From assembly GCA_020444475.1 (NCBI GenBank), contig JAHLKV010000001.1, positions 620,001-684,000 on the forward strand: DNA of 64,000 nt. Reading direction: 5' to 3'. The notes beneath the pieces are model-generated. The model worked only from the letters and a program-made list of their open reading frames with translations, searched no databases and was not told the DNA's origin. The position numbers and the translations under genes are program-made. Shown piece after piece: positions 16,798 to 27,300 of this stretch (the first letter of the stretch is position 1; every line of letters begins with the position of its first letter). This DNA comes from a bacterium (GTDB lineage: Bacteria > Zixibacteria > MSB-5A5 > GN15 > FEB-12).

Positions 16798-18552
16798 TTA
16801 CTGCTCGAAATCGAACACCACTTTGTGGACCTTGTTCGATTCCACATACACCGTGTCAACCTGCCGAACGGTGACTCCCCCGACATCCATCGCCGCAACA
16901 ATGACATGCCGACCCGGCTTCAACTTGAACGTATAATTGGTCTTCTGACGCTGCAATTCGCCGTCTATCACGATATCCGCGCCCCGCGGGCTGGAGCCGA
17001 CCCGGACCTCGCCCGTCGCCGCGACTGGCCGCGATGGTGTGGGCTGCGAGGGTGTCGCACTCTGGAACGTGAAACTATAGCTGCGCGATACCAGCGCATC
17101 GGCGCCTACTTCCACCGTGTCTATCCACCGCTTCTCGCGCGAACCACCGTTCTCGACCCTGACGACATACAGTCCGGTATCGAGTCGCTCTTCGAAACTC
17201 GACTCATCTTCGGCCACCAACTGATCGTTGAGAAACACATCTCCCGACGGTGCGATGCTTACGCGAAGCTCTCCCGATACCGCCTGATCGGCGTTCACCA
17301 CGAACATGGCTGTTTGCGAAGGCTCTCCGGGGGTACCCGAGGCCGTCATCGGATAGAGCCGCCAGTAATACCGGCCGTTGTCGAGCGCGCTCGGAAATGC
17401 ATACGATCCTCCGGTCAGACCGGCAATCGTCCGACTGCCCGAAAACGCCGAGTCGGTCGCATATTCCAGCACGAACGAACTCCGCCCCTCCGGATCATTC
17501 CAGCGAAGCTGCGGCTCAGCCGTCGTCAGCACTTCGCCACCAACCGGAGCTGTCAGCGATACCAACTTCGGCTTGCCCGGACCCGACGGCCAGAAGATAT
17601 ACGCTGCGACCAGCCCCAGCAGCACCACCACCACCGCCGGAATCACAAAACCCGGCAGTCCCGACTTCTTCTTCGGCTTCACCTGCGGCCGAGCAGTACC
17701 CGAATCGGCCGCCCGCGTGGGCTCGCTGTCCTTCTGCACAACCCGGCCAAGCGCCGAGGCAACCGCTGTGGCCATCTCTTCAGCCGACTGGTAACGCCCC
17801 GATGGCTCTTTGTCCATCGCCTTCAGCACGACCTCTTCCACCTCTTTGGGAATCGCAGGCTTGATCGAACGCGGACGCGGCGTCTCATTGAACAGCTTGG
17901 CGTCCCGCATGGCAAACTCGTTGTCGCCCTTAAACGGCAGCTCTCCGGTCAGCAGATAGAACAGCGTCGTACCGGTCGCGTAAACATCGGCCAGCGCGTA
18001 ATTCGTCGTCGCCGTCGGTGTGAACTGCTCGGGAGCCATATAGGCGGGCGTCCCGCAGGCCGTACCGGCAAGCGTAAGGTTTGGGTCGGTATCGCTCTTG
18101 GCGATACCGAAATCGATTACCTTGACGTTCCCCGCCTTGTCGAGCATTACATTGGAGGGTTTGATATCGCGATGGAAGATCCCGCGCTGGTGTGCAAAAG
18201 CAAGTACATCCAATACGCGCGCCGTAATCTTCAGAGCCTCTTCAATCGACAACGCTCCGTCCCGCTTCAAACGGTCGTCGAGCGAAACCCCGTCGATATA
18301 CTCCATCGCGATCGCAAGATTATCACCGTCGTTGAAGAAATGCCTGATTCGGCAGATATTGGCGTTCCCGTCCAGCAGCGCCAGCTTGTCGGCCTCCTGC
18401 TTGAATCGCTCCGCCAATTGACCGTCAGAGACGATCTTCAGGATCACCTTTAGATTCGGGACATCACGGTGCACCGCAAGATAGACCTGCGCCATCCCCC
18501 CGGCCCCGATCCTCTCCAGCACCCGGTAATTTCCAATGAAGCGCTCTTCCAT
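16798..18552 (-). CDS. Transmembrane Ser/Thr protein kinase with PEGA domains
   Basis: Hanks-type kinase. Counting from a GTG two codons upstream, the glycine loop is GAGGMA (18-23), the ATP-binding lysine K41, the catalytic loop HRDIKPSN (D131), and the metal-binding DFG at D149. The ATG at 18552 is a second start option, chosen here because it is the stronger codon. One TM helix (FVIPAVVVVLLGLVAAYIFW, ~305-325) separates the cytoplasmic kinase from an exported part. That part holds a fibronectin/CBM-like sandwich (~330-420) and two PEGA-like modules, the last being GEVRVGSSPRGADIVIDGE. PEGA domains are surface modules of unknown ligand. It heads the operon of CsgG, barrel and LRR lipoprotein genes, and is paralogous to the kinase at 21571-23904. 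Confidence 0.9.
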   Translation of the reverse strand: MEERFIGNYRVLERIGAGGMAQVYLAVHRDVPNLKVILKIVSDGQLAERFKQEADKLALLDGNANICRIRHFFNDGDNLAIAMEYIDGVSLDDRLKRDGALSIEEALKITARVLDVLAFAHQRGIFHRDIKPSNVMLDKAGNVKVIDFGIAKSDTDPNLTLAGTACGTPAYMAPEQFTPTATTNYALADVYATGTTLFYLLTGELPFKGDNEFAMRDAKLFNETPRPRSIKPAIPKEVEEVVLKAMDKEPSGRYQSAEEMATAVASALGRVVQKDSEPTRAADSGTARPQVKPKKKSGLPGFVIPAVVVVLLGLVAAYIFWPSGPGKPKLVSLTAPVGGEVLTTAEPQLRWNDPEGRSSFVLEYATDSAFSGSRTIAGLTGGSYAFPSALDNGRYYWRLYPMTASGTPGEPSQTAMFVVNADQAVSGELRVSIAPSGDVFLNDQLVAEDESSFEERLDTGLYVVRVENGGSREKRWIDTVEVGADALVSRSYSFTFQSATPSQPTPSRPVAATGEVRVGSSPRGADIVIDGELQRQKTNYTFKLKPGRHVIVAAMDVGGVTVRQVDTVYVESNKVHKVVFDFEQ

Positions 18553-18636
18553 CGTCACAGTATATCCACCTTGCCGTACCCCCGCAACTTCAATAACACT
18601 CGCCCTGAAGTAACTTCTTATACCCCCGGAACGGGC

Positions 18637-19710
18637 TTATTCACCCAGGTACCGTTTCAGCAGTTCCCCCCATTTCGGAGATCGGATCTCCTGCAGCAGG
18701 ATCCGATTTATCGACTCCCGGTATGGACTCCCCTGCTGCAAAGCCAGACCATAATCCTGACGCGAAAACGTCCCCGGCAGCACCCGCACCTTTCCCGGAT
18801 AGTCCGTTTTGGCCAGATACCGAAGGATCGGCGCGTCGTAAACGAAGGCATCAATCCGCCCCTCGGAAACCGCCTGCAAACCCTCGGCGGGAGTGGCAAA
18901 GTCAGCAAACCGAATCGAGCGGTCCTCCAGAAATGCCGCACTTGTCGAGTTCGGGACCGAACCGACTCTGACATTCGGCAGATCCTGCACCCCCTGCACC
19001 TTCGACTCCAGCTGCGAGACCGTCAACGACGATGCAATGGCAGCCGTGAAACTCGACAGCATGATAATCGCAGCAAACATCCACACCAGCCCGATCAAAC
19101 GGCCGAACAACGTCTGCGGCGCCTTGTCACCATAGCCGACCGTCGTCATCGTCACCGCCGACCACCATATCCCCGACCCGATCCCCTCCCAGAACGAGCC
19201 GCCGAACTGCTCCGGATTGTGCCGTCGCTCCACCGCCCACACGACTATCCCGAGCAGACACAGAAGCGCCAGCAGCGCCGCTACCACCGCCAGGAAGTCC
19301 GTAGAGAACAATCGTTTCAGCACACTCAGCCAGGGCCGGCTCCCGGCATACGTCGTGGCGATTGTCAACCCCGTGGTATAAAACGGATGGCTGAAATCGG
19401 TCGCCTCCTCCCGATCTGAGGTCACCGTCAGGGCTCCCGCTACCACATCCAGCGAACCGTCCTGCAAACCGGCCAGCAGTCCCTCGAGTTCACGCTCTTC
19501 AATTCGGTAGGAATATCCCAGTCGCTGAGCAATCCCGCGCCACAATTCTATACTAATCCCCGTCCAGGAGCCATCAGCATTTTTCATTACGAACGGCGCG
19601 GTCTCTTTTGTTCCCACCACCAGTTCCTCTGTCCCCTGCGAGGCCCCCTGCCCCAGAGCCGATGAGGCGAGCGCGAGTGTGATTATGGCTATTGATAGTA
19701 TCTTGTGCAT
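18637..19710 (-). CDS. GluR0-like ligand-gated potassium channel
   Basis: Prokaryotic glutamate-receptor channel. The start is the ATG at 19710, preceded by AAGGA and opening into a signal peptide (MHKILSIAIITLALASSALG). The periplasmic-binding-protein fold is split in two, as in GluR0. Lobe S1 (28-125) has the ligand arginine in TSDRE (R100). TM1 lies at ~138-160, followed by a pore loop with filter TVGYGD (190-195) and TM2 at ~203-226. S2 (~230-357) has the FLEDRSIRFADFATPAEGLQ and DAFVYDAPIL elements. TVGYGD predicts potassium selectivity. At 357 residues it is about GluR0 size. Ligand identity is unknown. It stands alone between two kinase operons. Confidence 0.9.
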   Translation of the reverse strand: MHKILSIAIITLALASSALGQGASQGTEELVVGTKETAPFVMKNADGSWTGISIELWRGIAQRLGYSYRIEERELEGLLAGLQDGSLDVVAGALTVTSDREEATDFSHPFYTTGLTIATTYAGSRPWLSVLKRLFSTDFLAVVAALLALLCLLGIVVWAVERRHNPEQFGGSFWEGIGSGIWWSAVTMTTVGYGDKAPQTLFGRLIGLVWMFAAIIMLSSFTAAIASSLTVSQLESKVQGVQDLPNVRVGSVPNSTSAAFLEDRSIRFADFATPAEGLQAVSEGRIDAFVYDAPILRYLAKTDYPGKVRVLPGTFSRQDYGLALQQGSPYRESINRILLQEIRSPKWGELLKRYLGE

Positions 19711-19799
19711 GAGAAGAGTCCTTCCGTCCAAACGATGCCATACAGCCCTAAAAAAAGCCACTCGCGGCGGACCGATCAACAAAAGAAAGTGCCCCTTTC

Positions 19800-20211
19800 G
19801 AAACGAGTAGCCCACCCATCCTGGGTGGGTTCTGAACTCCACAAACGAGTCTTGTTTCGTCGGGTGCTAGTGCACGTAGCCCACCCGTCCCGGGTGGCGA
19901 TACCGAAACCTGCGTGCGTGGTGTACCTCTTCGGGCACCACGTAAACCAGACACTCTCCCGCCCTCCTTCTTCCTCCAGACAAATCGCAGCTTTGTCATT
20001 CCCAGCTTGACTGGGAATCCATCTTTAATTGTGCGTGGTGTACGTCCTCGGGCACCGATATCGAGGCCTGCGTGCGTGGTGTACCTCCTCGGGCACCACG
20101 CCACCCCGCGATTTCCCCACAAACGAGTAGCCCACCCGTCCCCGAGTGGGCTACTACGCGCAGTTGTTCTGTCAGGCGCTAGTCCGCCCGCAGCGGACGA
20201 CACCTGACAAT
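19800..20211. repeat. Cluster of intergenic palindromic repeats
   Basis: The ~500 nt between the channel gene and the next gene contain no gene that I support. They hold copies of several repeat families seen throughout the window. GTAGCCCACCC...GGGTGG palindromes lie near 19806, 19876 and 20124. GCGTGGTGTAC...CACCACG palindromes lie near 19912, 20031 and 20070. A TTCCCAGCTTGACTGGGAA palindrome lies near 19999, and a CTGTCAGGCG...CACCTGACA palindrome at 20169-20209. The units are imperfect inverted repeats of 20-45 nt at irregular spacing. Confidence 0.8.
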
Positions 20212-20218
20212 ATCCTGA

Positions 20219-21541
20219 CTACCAGTTAAACTCGATACCAAACGTCGTAATAGCATCCGATCGTAACCCACCGTCGTTGGTCGGCAGGATGATATTGGCA
20301 TATCCCAGGAACTTCGCGCTCGGTGTCCACTTCACACCAAACGACGCGTTGGTGATGTTGTCCTTTTCGAACATCGGGATATTGGTCAGCTTGACCGCCT
20401 GAGCGGTTCTGGTCGGCGTGCTGATCTCCGGTCCCTGAATCTCAACTTCGTCAGGGAACGCCAGCTCCGGAATCGCGTCGCCGGTCTCAAACTCGCCATT
20501 CCACTCCACCGCCAGCGTGAACAGATCGGACAAACGCTGATCGTAGCCAAACGCCAGCGCGATTCGATTCCGCGCCAGATCGCTCGTCCGGATATTGTAC
20601 CCCAGATTGACATACGGCGAGAAGTTACCCGCCGTGGTCGACGCCATCATCCGAATTTGATAACTCGGATCACCCTGGCCGAGAAAGTTCTCCTCGTCAC
20701 CGGTCGCCAGCACCGCCTGCATGAGGAAGCCGAGATCGTACTTCTCACCCTGATAAGCGTGCCATTTGGCGCGAAGTGCGATATCACCGATTCCCGAGGC
20801 GCTGTTGTCGACATCCCTGGGATTCAGCGTGAGCGTCGGGTCGACCGAAGTCCCGTCGAAGTAGTGGTTGGCGCTGCCGTTCGACGTAAACGTGTACGAG
20901 TTCATCCGCGCAAACGGATCGGCCTGCACCGACACCGTCACATACGGAATGGCGATGCCGACATCGATCCGATCCGACACCCCGTATGTGCCGTAAAACG
21001 CCACCACGGTCGCGTCGATATCCAAACCGAGATCGAGCGTGATGTAGTCGTGCTCGTTCGGGTCGTCGCCGTACACGGTCGGGTCGCCGATATTCTGGTG
21101 CAGCAGCACGAACTCGATATCTTCAGTCCGCAGACCCCGCACCTTCGCGAGATCGAGCGTTGAGTAGTTCATCCCCGCGTTCAAGCGCCCCTTGCCGAGC
21201 GTCTTCGCACGCTCACCGAAAATCGGACCGGCGCTCGTACGCGTCGCCACCGGTACGCCCGAAGACAGGTCGAACGTCAGCCCGACCGAACTGGAACTCA
21301 ATGGATACTGAGAGGCACTGGTGGCAATCAGATTGCCGAGCGACGAAATCACCGCCTGACTGGTCGATACGTTGCTCGGCAGGTAGTGGTTGCCGTGCGC
21401 TCCCGGTCCGGCAAGATTGAGATCCAACACCTGCGTGAACACGCCGGTGATTGACTCGGACAGCGTCTCAGCCGAGACACTGACCTGAATCAGTGCGAGA
21501 CAGAACAGCAGTGCGAGCCATTTAAAGCTACGCGGTTTCAT
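20219..21541 (-). CDS. Outer-membrane beta-barrel (transporter-like)
   Basis: It has 440 residues. A strong ribosome site (AGGAGG) lies 6 nt before the ATG. The signal peptide (LALLFCLALIQVSVSAE) is followed by strand-turn-strand patterns and a C-terminus of ITTFGIEFNW with terminal aromatic, typical of outer-membrane barrels recognised by BamA. The pattern YGVSDRIDVGIAIPYVTV, then GIGDIALRAKWHA resembles the MetA-pathway/phenol-degradation barrel family. It begins 29 nt after the second PEGA kinase, so it probably belongs to the same transcript. Substrate unknown. Confidence 0.72.
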   Translation of the reverse strand: MKPRSFKWLALLFCLALIQVSVSAETLSESITGVFTQVLDLNLAGPGAHGNHYLPSNVSTSQAVISSLGNLIATSASQYPLSSSSVGLTFDLSSGVPVATRTSAGPIFGERAKTLGKGRLNAGMNYSTLDLAKVRGLRTEDIEFVLLHQNIGDPTVYGDDPNEHDYITLDLGLDIDATVVAFYGTYGVSDRIDVGIAIPYVTVSVQADPFARMNSYTFTSNGSANHYFDGTSVDPTLTLNPRDVDNSASGIGDIALRAKWHAYQGEKYDLGFLMQAVLATGDEENFLGQGDPSYQIRMMASTTAGNFSPYVNLGYNIRTSDLARNRIALAFGYDQRLSDLFTLAVEWNGEFETGDAIPELAFPDEVEIQGPEISTPTRTAQAVKLTNIPMFEKDNITNASFGVKWTPSAKFLGYANIILPTNDGGLRSDAITTFGIEFNW

Positions 21542-21570
21542 GGGTCTCCTCCTGGTTGTTCAAACCTATG

Positions 21571-23904
21571 CTAAAGCGTTTGCCGTTTCGCCACGACCCA
21601 ATTGCTGCCGGTCTCCTCAAACTGGATTAACCAGCGAAACGACTGATCCTTTTTCCCATCACTATCCGAAAATACCATCCGCACCGTCACCGTGACTTCC
21701 GCTGAAGTCGCCGCGACCGTCATCCGGTCTATGCTCATTTGCACCGTCAGATCCCGGGCCTGGCTGAAGAACTGCTTCCACCCGTTCGCCTCGTCCTTCG
21801 GAAGGTTCGGATACTCACCTCTGACGGCGTCGATATCGCGCGACTGGTATGCCTGCCCGAACCGTTCCAACGCCGCCTTCACCTCGCGCTCGGTAGCAGC
21901 CTTTGCTCCCTGTGCGGCCGCCAGCGAACCCAGCGACGCACGGTACTGCTCGACAGCCTCACGCCACTTCTCCCCATCGGCGAATTGCTTCCCCGCCCGC
22001 TCCGCCGCCTGTGCCGATGTGAAATCCGACGACGCCCGCGCGACATCATCCAGGGTCTTCTTCACCGCCGCGACACTGTCCGCAAGCTGAACCGCCAGCG
22101 TCCGCTCTCCGGCGGCAACGAAATCAAACGACACGTCGCTCTGGCGCCCCGCCCGAACCTCCACGTTCTCCTGCATCGTCCGGCTCTCCGACGTTTCACT
22201 GATTGCGCCTATTACATACCGTCCCTCGCCCAGCGTAAACGTGTGCGGCGTCCGCACCCTGTTCTGCATCTCACCGTTGATCAAAATCTGCGCCCCGTCA
22301 GGCGTACTCGTGACCCGCACCGTCCCGGTCGCGACTTCCGTAAACTCGAACGACCGACTGATCTCCTCTTCAGATACGACCGTCACCCGCTCGGTCCGCT
22401 CCCGCTCGCGAGAGTTACTGTTCTCGACCCGCACCAGGTACGTTCCCGGATCAAGCTCCTCGCGAAATTCGGTCGCTCTCCGTTCCCGCACCCGACCGTC
22501 AATCGAAATCGTGCTCGGCAGATTAACCGCTATCACCAGCGTGCCGGGGGCGCCGGTCGGCTGTTCGCTCGGAGGCGGAGCCGACGCCGCTTCGACCATA
22601 AACGAGCGCACCTCGGAATACACCTCTCCCGGTGTTCCGTCGCCCGAAACCTGCACCCGCCAGTAATGCTCTCCGGGGACCAGCGGCTCGCCTAACACAA
22701 AAGTAGTATCCACCGTCGGATGTACATCCACACCCGCCGTGAACTGCGGATCGTTCGATATCTCCAGCGCGTACGCCGATGCTCCCTCAACCCGGTTCCA
22801 CACGAACGAAGGCGACCAGTCCGCACTCACCGCGCTCCCGTCTATCGGTGACACCAGCACCGCCGGGCGAAGCTCCACGGCCGGCGCCTCCGGCGTCGGT
22901 TTGGTCTGCTCCGTGCGGACTGCCTCCGTCGATCCCTTCTCGAACAGCTTCGGCCCCCAGAGATACGCTGCCCCGGCCAGAACCACGAGAACCGCAGCCG
23001 CCGCCAACAACTTCGCCACGCCGCTTTTCTTTTTCCCCTGAGGCTTGACCGTCGCCGGCGCCGGAGTCGGCGGCGGCGTACGACGAGAATTATCTCGCGC
23101 CGCTCCCGAAAGCAGGAACTGCTTCATCTCCGAAGCCGACTGGAACCGACCCTCCGGCTCCCGATTCATCGCCTTCGAGATAACCGCTTCCAGATGCTTG
23201 GACATGTCCGGGCGGTATCGACGGGGATTTTTCGGCTCCTGGAACATCTTGGCATCCCGGATCGCAAACAAATCCTTGGCGTCGAACGGCAGCTCACCGC
23301 ACAGCATCTCGTACAGCGATACCCCCACGGCATAAATGTCGGTCAGCGCATAGTTGGTATCTTCACTGCTGCCGAATTGCTCCGGAGCCATATAATCCGG
23401 CGTCCCGGCATAGGCGTTGACGGCTGTCATCGACGGGTCCGTCTCCCCTTTGGCGATCCCGAAATCGATCACCTTCACCCGCCCGTGCTCATCAAGCATG
23501 ATATTGCTCGGCTTGATATCCCGGTGCGATATCCCCCGCGAATGGGCGAACTCAAGCACGTCAAGCACCTGGCTGACAATCGCAATCGCTTCGTCATAGC
23601 CGAGCGGTCCGCTCGTGCGGATCTTCTGCTCCACCGTCGGACCGTCGATGTAATCCATCGCGATCACCAGGTCCTCACCATGATCGAAGAAATGCCGGAT
23701 TCGACAGATATTCGGATGCCCGTCGACCAGCGCCAGCTTGTCCGCCTCCTGCTTGAAACGGTCGGCCAGCTGGTGGTCGGTCAGGATCTTGAGGACCACG
23801 CGAAGATTCGGGACGTCGCGGTGAACCGCCAGGTAGACCCGCGCCATGCCGCCGGCGCCCATCTTCTTTAATATCCTATAATGGCCTATGAAGTTGTCAT
23901 TCAT
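21571..23904 (-). CDS. Transmembrane Ser/Thr kinase with PEGA domains and NTF2-like tail
   Basis: 777 residues. Kinase core: glycine loop GAGGMA (16-21), K39, HRDIKPSN (D129), DFG (D147). A TM helix at ~300-320 (LLAAAAVLVVLAGAAYLWG) is followed by a fibronectin-like sandwich (~345-440) and two PEGA modules (GTLVIAVNLPSTISIDGR and GTVRVTSTPDGAQILINGE). Then come a charged helical region and a C-terminal ~100-residue domain (ALERFGQAYQSRDIDAVRGE, ending RWLIQFEETGSNWVVAKRQ) with the look of a SnoaL/NTF2 fold. The kinase domain is closely similar to that of the kinase at 18552; the exported part differs. It is followed by a beta-barrel gene after 29 nt. Confidence 0.9.
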   Translation of the reverse strand: MNDNFIGHYRILKKMGAGGMARVYLAVHRDVPNLRVVLKILTDHQLADRFKQEADKLALVDGHPNICRIRHFFDHGEDLVIAMDYIDGPTVEQKIRTSGPLGYDEAIAIVSQVLDVLEFAHSRGISHRDIKPSNIMLDEHGRVKVIDFGIAKGETDPSMTAVNAYAGTPDYMAPEQFGSSEDTNYALTDIYAVGVSLYEMLCGELPFDAKDLFAIRDAKMFQEPKNPRRYRPDMSKHLEAVISKAMNREPEGRFQSASEMKQFLLSGAARDNSRRTPPPTPAPATVKPQGKKKSGVAKLLAAAAVLVVLAGAAYLWGPKLFEKGSTEAVRTEQTKPTPEAPAVELRPAVLVSPIDGSAVSADWSPSFVWNRVEGASAYALEISNDPQFTAGVDVHPTVDTTFVLGEPLVPGEHYWRVQVSGDGTPGEVYSEVRSFMVEAASAPPPSEQPTGAPGTLVIAVNLPSTISIDGRVRERRATEFREELDPGTYLVRVENSNSRERERTERVTVVSEEEISRSFEFTEVATGTVRVTSTPDGAQILINGEMQNRVRTPHTFTLGEGRYVIGAISETSESRTMQENVEVRAGRQSDVSFDFVAAGERTLAVQLADSVAAVKKTLDDVARASSDFTSAQAAERAGKQFADGEKWREAVEQYRASLGSLAAAQGAKAATEREVKAALERFGQAYQSRDIDAVRGEYPNLPKDEANGWKQFFSQARDLTVQMSIDRMTVAATSAEVTVTVRMVFSDSDGKKDQSFRWLIQFEETGSNWVVAKRQTL

Positions 23905-24341
23905 GAGATACGTATAGTACCACCCTGCGGTGGAATTTTCAAGGTAAAGGTTCTCGCTGCCTGTAATTTATGGACCCCTAAAGCCCATATTTGTAATCGG
24001 TCGTCCGCCCCCAAACGAACACCAGCGGTCCGCAAGCCGGGCCGGAGCCGGCCGATCCTCTCGTCGATCGACTCCTCGACCTACCCACTACGCGCAGAAC
24101 ACCGCCGAAAGAGATCACGATCCAGCCCTGAATTCTGGTCAGATGAACGAAATATGGGCCTCGGTGAGCGCAACCGAAACTTCCCCCCCTTCCGTTTCGT
24201 AAATCTACTCAACATAACCGGTAAACCAGTATTACTCTGCCCGGACCTGTGACGTTGACAGCCGCCCCAGCATTCCTTTACATTGGCCAGAAACACGCAC
24301 CGGCCCTAAGCGGACAACCGCACCACTAAAGGGAGTCTCCC
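23905..24341. other. Divergent intergenic region, no gene seen
   Basis: 437 nt separate the - strand kinase and the + strand tricorn-type protease, so promoters for both must lie here. I see no convincing consensus promoter, RNA gene or repeat from the palindrome families. The first ~120 nt next to the kinase are comparatively AT-rich. Confidence 0.4.
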
Positions 24342-27300
24342 ATGACGCGTCTGATCACCGCCTGCCTGCTGGCTCTTCTGATCCCCCTGACAGCCGCCAG
24401 CCAGTTCAATCAACAGGACACCGAACCCAGATCCTCCGACCTCGGTAGACTCGGCTACTACCGGTACCCCGCCCTCCACGGCAATACGCTCGTGTTCGTT
24501 GCCGAGGGCGACCTCTGGCGGGTCTCCGCCGACGGTGGACAGGCCCGTCGACTGACCTCCCACCCCGGCCTCGAATACCGACCCGCCATCTCCCCCGACG
24601 GCCGCTTCCTCGCCTTCTCGGGAAACTATGAAGGCTCGACCGAGGTCTATTACATGCCGATCGATGGTGGCCTGCCCCAGCGGCTCACGTTCAACGGCGA
24701 CGGTTCCTATGTCGACGGCTGGACACCCGACGGCAAGGTGCTGTTTACCACCGCCGCGTTCGCCACCCTGCCTGAGATGGAGCTGGCGACGGTCGAACTG
24801 AAGTCGGCCCGAATGGAACGAGTCCCCCTCGCCCAGGCGTTCGAGGGCTCCTACGGTGACGACGGCAGCCTGTTTTTCACTCGCTTCCCCCCGAACGGCA
24901 GTCACACCAAACGCTACCGGGGCGGCAAGGCCCAATCGATCTGGCGCTTCGCCAAAGGCGACGACGAAGCTGTCAACATGACGCGCGACTTCGACGGCAC
25001 CAACCGCACGCCGATGTGCTTCAACGGTCGCCTCTATTTCGTCTCCGATCGCGATGGCATGAAAAATATCTGGTCGATGGCCCAGGCGGGCGGCGAACTC
25101 AAACAACACACCTTCCACACGGACTTTGATATCAAAGGCGCGTCGCTTTCAGAAGGACGCATCGCCTACCAGCTCGGCGCCGATCTGCACATCTACGACA
25201 TCAAAGCCAACACCGATAAGAAACTCCGGATCTCGTTACTCTCAGACTTCGACCAGCGCCGCGAGCAGTGGGTCGACAAACCGATGGACTACGTCACCGC
25301 CGCCGGCCCGTCACCCGACGGTGACCGGGTCGTTTTCACCGCCCGCGGACAGCTGTTCGTTGCCCCGGTCAACAAAGGACGCCTGGTGCGCGTCACCCAC
25401 CATGATAACGTCCGCTTCCGCGATGCCCGCTTTATGCCCGACGGCAAGACGCTTCTCGCTCTCTCCGATTCATCGGGCGAAGTCGAGTTCTGGACCCTCC
25501 CCGCCAATGGCGTCGGCGTACAGACCCAACTCACCGATAACAAATCGGTTCTGAAGTTCGAAGGCTTTCCGTCGCCGGACGGCAAGCACATCGCCTACAC
25601 TGATAAAGACAACAAGGTCTGGGTCTACTCCCTCGAGAACAAACAACACGCCCTGGTCGACAGCTCCCCGCGCTGGAGCCCATCCGCTCCCAGCTGGTCA
25701 CCCGACAGCAAATGGATCGCCTACACTCGCGAAGCCGGCGCCATCCTCTGGCGGGCATATATCTACAACGTAGAGACGAAAAAGAATATCCCGGTCACCA
25801 GTGGGCGCTACGACGACGACCGCCCGGTCTGGTCACCCGACGGCAAGTGGCTCTATCTGATCTCTTATCGCAACGAAAGCCCGGTTACCACCCACCCCTG
25901 GCAAACTCGCCAGCCCTTCCCCTATCTTGACAACCAAACCGAGTTGTTCGCTATCCCACTTGTCGATGGCCTCCTCTCGCCATTCGAGCCCGCCACCGAA
26001 GTGACCGCCGAAGACACCACGGCCGAAAAGAACGACAGCACCGTCACCGTGACGGTCGATCCCGACGGCATTATCGAACGCATCGTCAAAGTACCCGTCC
26101 CCGCCGGCAACTACGGCAGCCTTTCGATCAACGGCAGTCACCTCTTCTGGCTGTCGTGGGAAAGCGACAATCGCAGCAACCGAAGCCTCAAAGCGCTGGC
26201 CATCGGCAGTGATGACCCCGAAGTCAAAAACCTCATGGACGGCGTCTCATCGTACGAGCTATCCGCCGATGGCAAGAAGCTGATGGTTCGCAAAGGCAAC
26301 GACACCTACGTGATCGACGCTTCGTCAACCGCTCCGTCCGACCTGTCGAAGTCGCAGGTGAACATCACCGGCTGGACCTTCTCGTTCGACCCCCGCAGGG
26401 AATGGCGGCAGATGTTCATCGATGCCTGGCGCCTCGAACGAGACTACTTCTACGACAAGAATATGCACGGCGTCAACTGGCAGAAAATGCGCACCAAGTA
26501 TCTTCCCCTGGTCGACCGCGTCACCGACCGCTACGAACTCAGCGACATCCTCGGCGAGATGATCAGTGAGCTTTCCTCCCTCCACATGTACGTCTACGGC
26601 GGCGACATGCGCTCCGGCGAGGACAACATCGCGGCCGCCTCGCTCGGCGCTCTGCTCTCCCGAGACGACAAGGCCGGCGGCTACCTTGTCGACTACATCT
26701 ACCGAACCGACCCCGATCTCCCGTCCGACCGCGCCCCCTTCGATTTGCCGACCGTCGACATCAACGAAGGTGATGTCATCACGCAGGTCAACGGCGTCTC
26801 CACCCTCTCGGTAACAGGCATCGAGTTACTCCTCCGGGAACAGGTCGGCAAGCAGGTGCTGCTGACGGTCAAACCGAAAAACGGCGACCTACGACAGGTT
26901 ATCGTCCAACCGATTTCAACTCGCGCCGCCGATGATCTCCGCTATCGCGACTGGGAATACACCCGACGCCTGCAGGTCGAAAAGGAGAGCGACAACGAGA
27001 TCGGCTATGTCCACCTCCGCGCTATGGGCAGCAACGACTACGCCCAGTGGGCGCGGGAGTTCTTCCCGATTATCGAAAAGGAAGGACTCATCATAGACGC
27101 CCGCCACAACAACGGCGGCAACATCGACTCCTGGATCCTCACCTCACTGCTTCGCCACCCCTGGCTCTATTGGGTCGGGCGGGTCGGAGAGCCGTATCCA
27201 AACATGCAGGGCTCCTTCAACGGACACATCGCCATCCTCTGCAACCAATACACCGTATCCGACGGTGAGATGCTTACTGAAGGAATCCGTCGTCTCGGTC

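Noticed and set aside
16825-18453. 542-codon + strand frame opposite the kinase gene
   Set aside because: Arg-rich shadow frame; the - strand carries all kinase motifs.
19800-20211. Repeat cluster that might be a CRISPR array
   Set aside because: Units are palindromes of several families with irregular spacing and mixed orientation, not identical direct repeats with uniform spacers; no cas gene is nearby.
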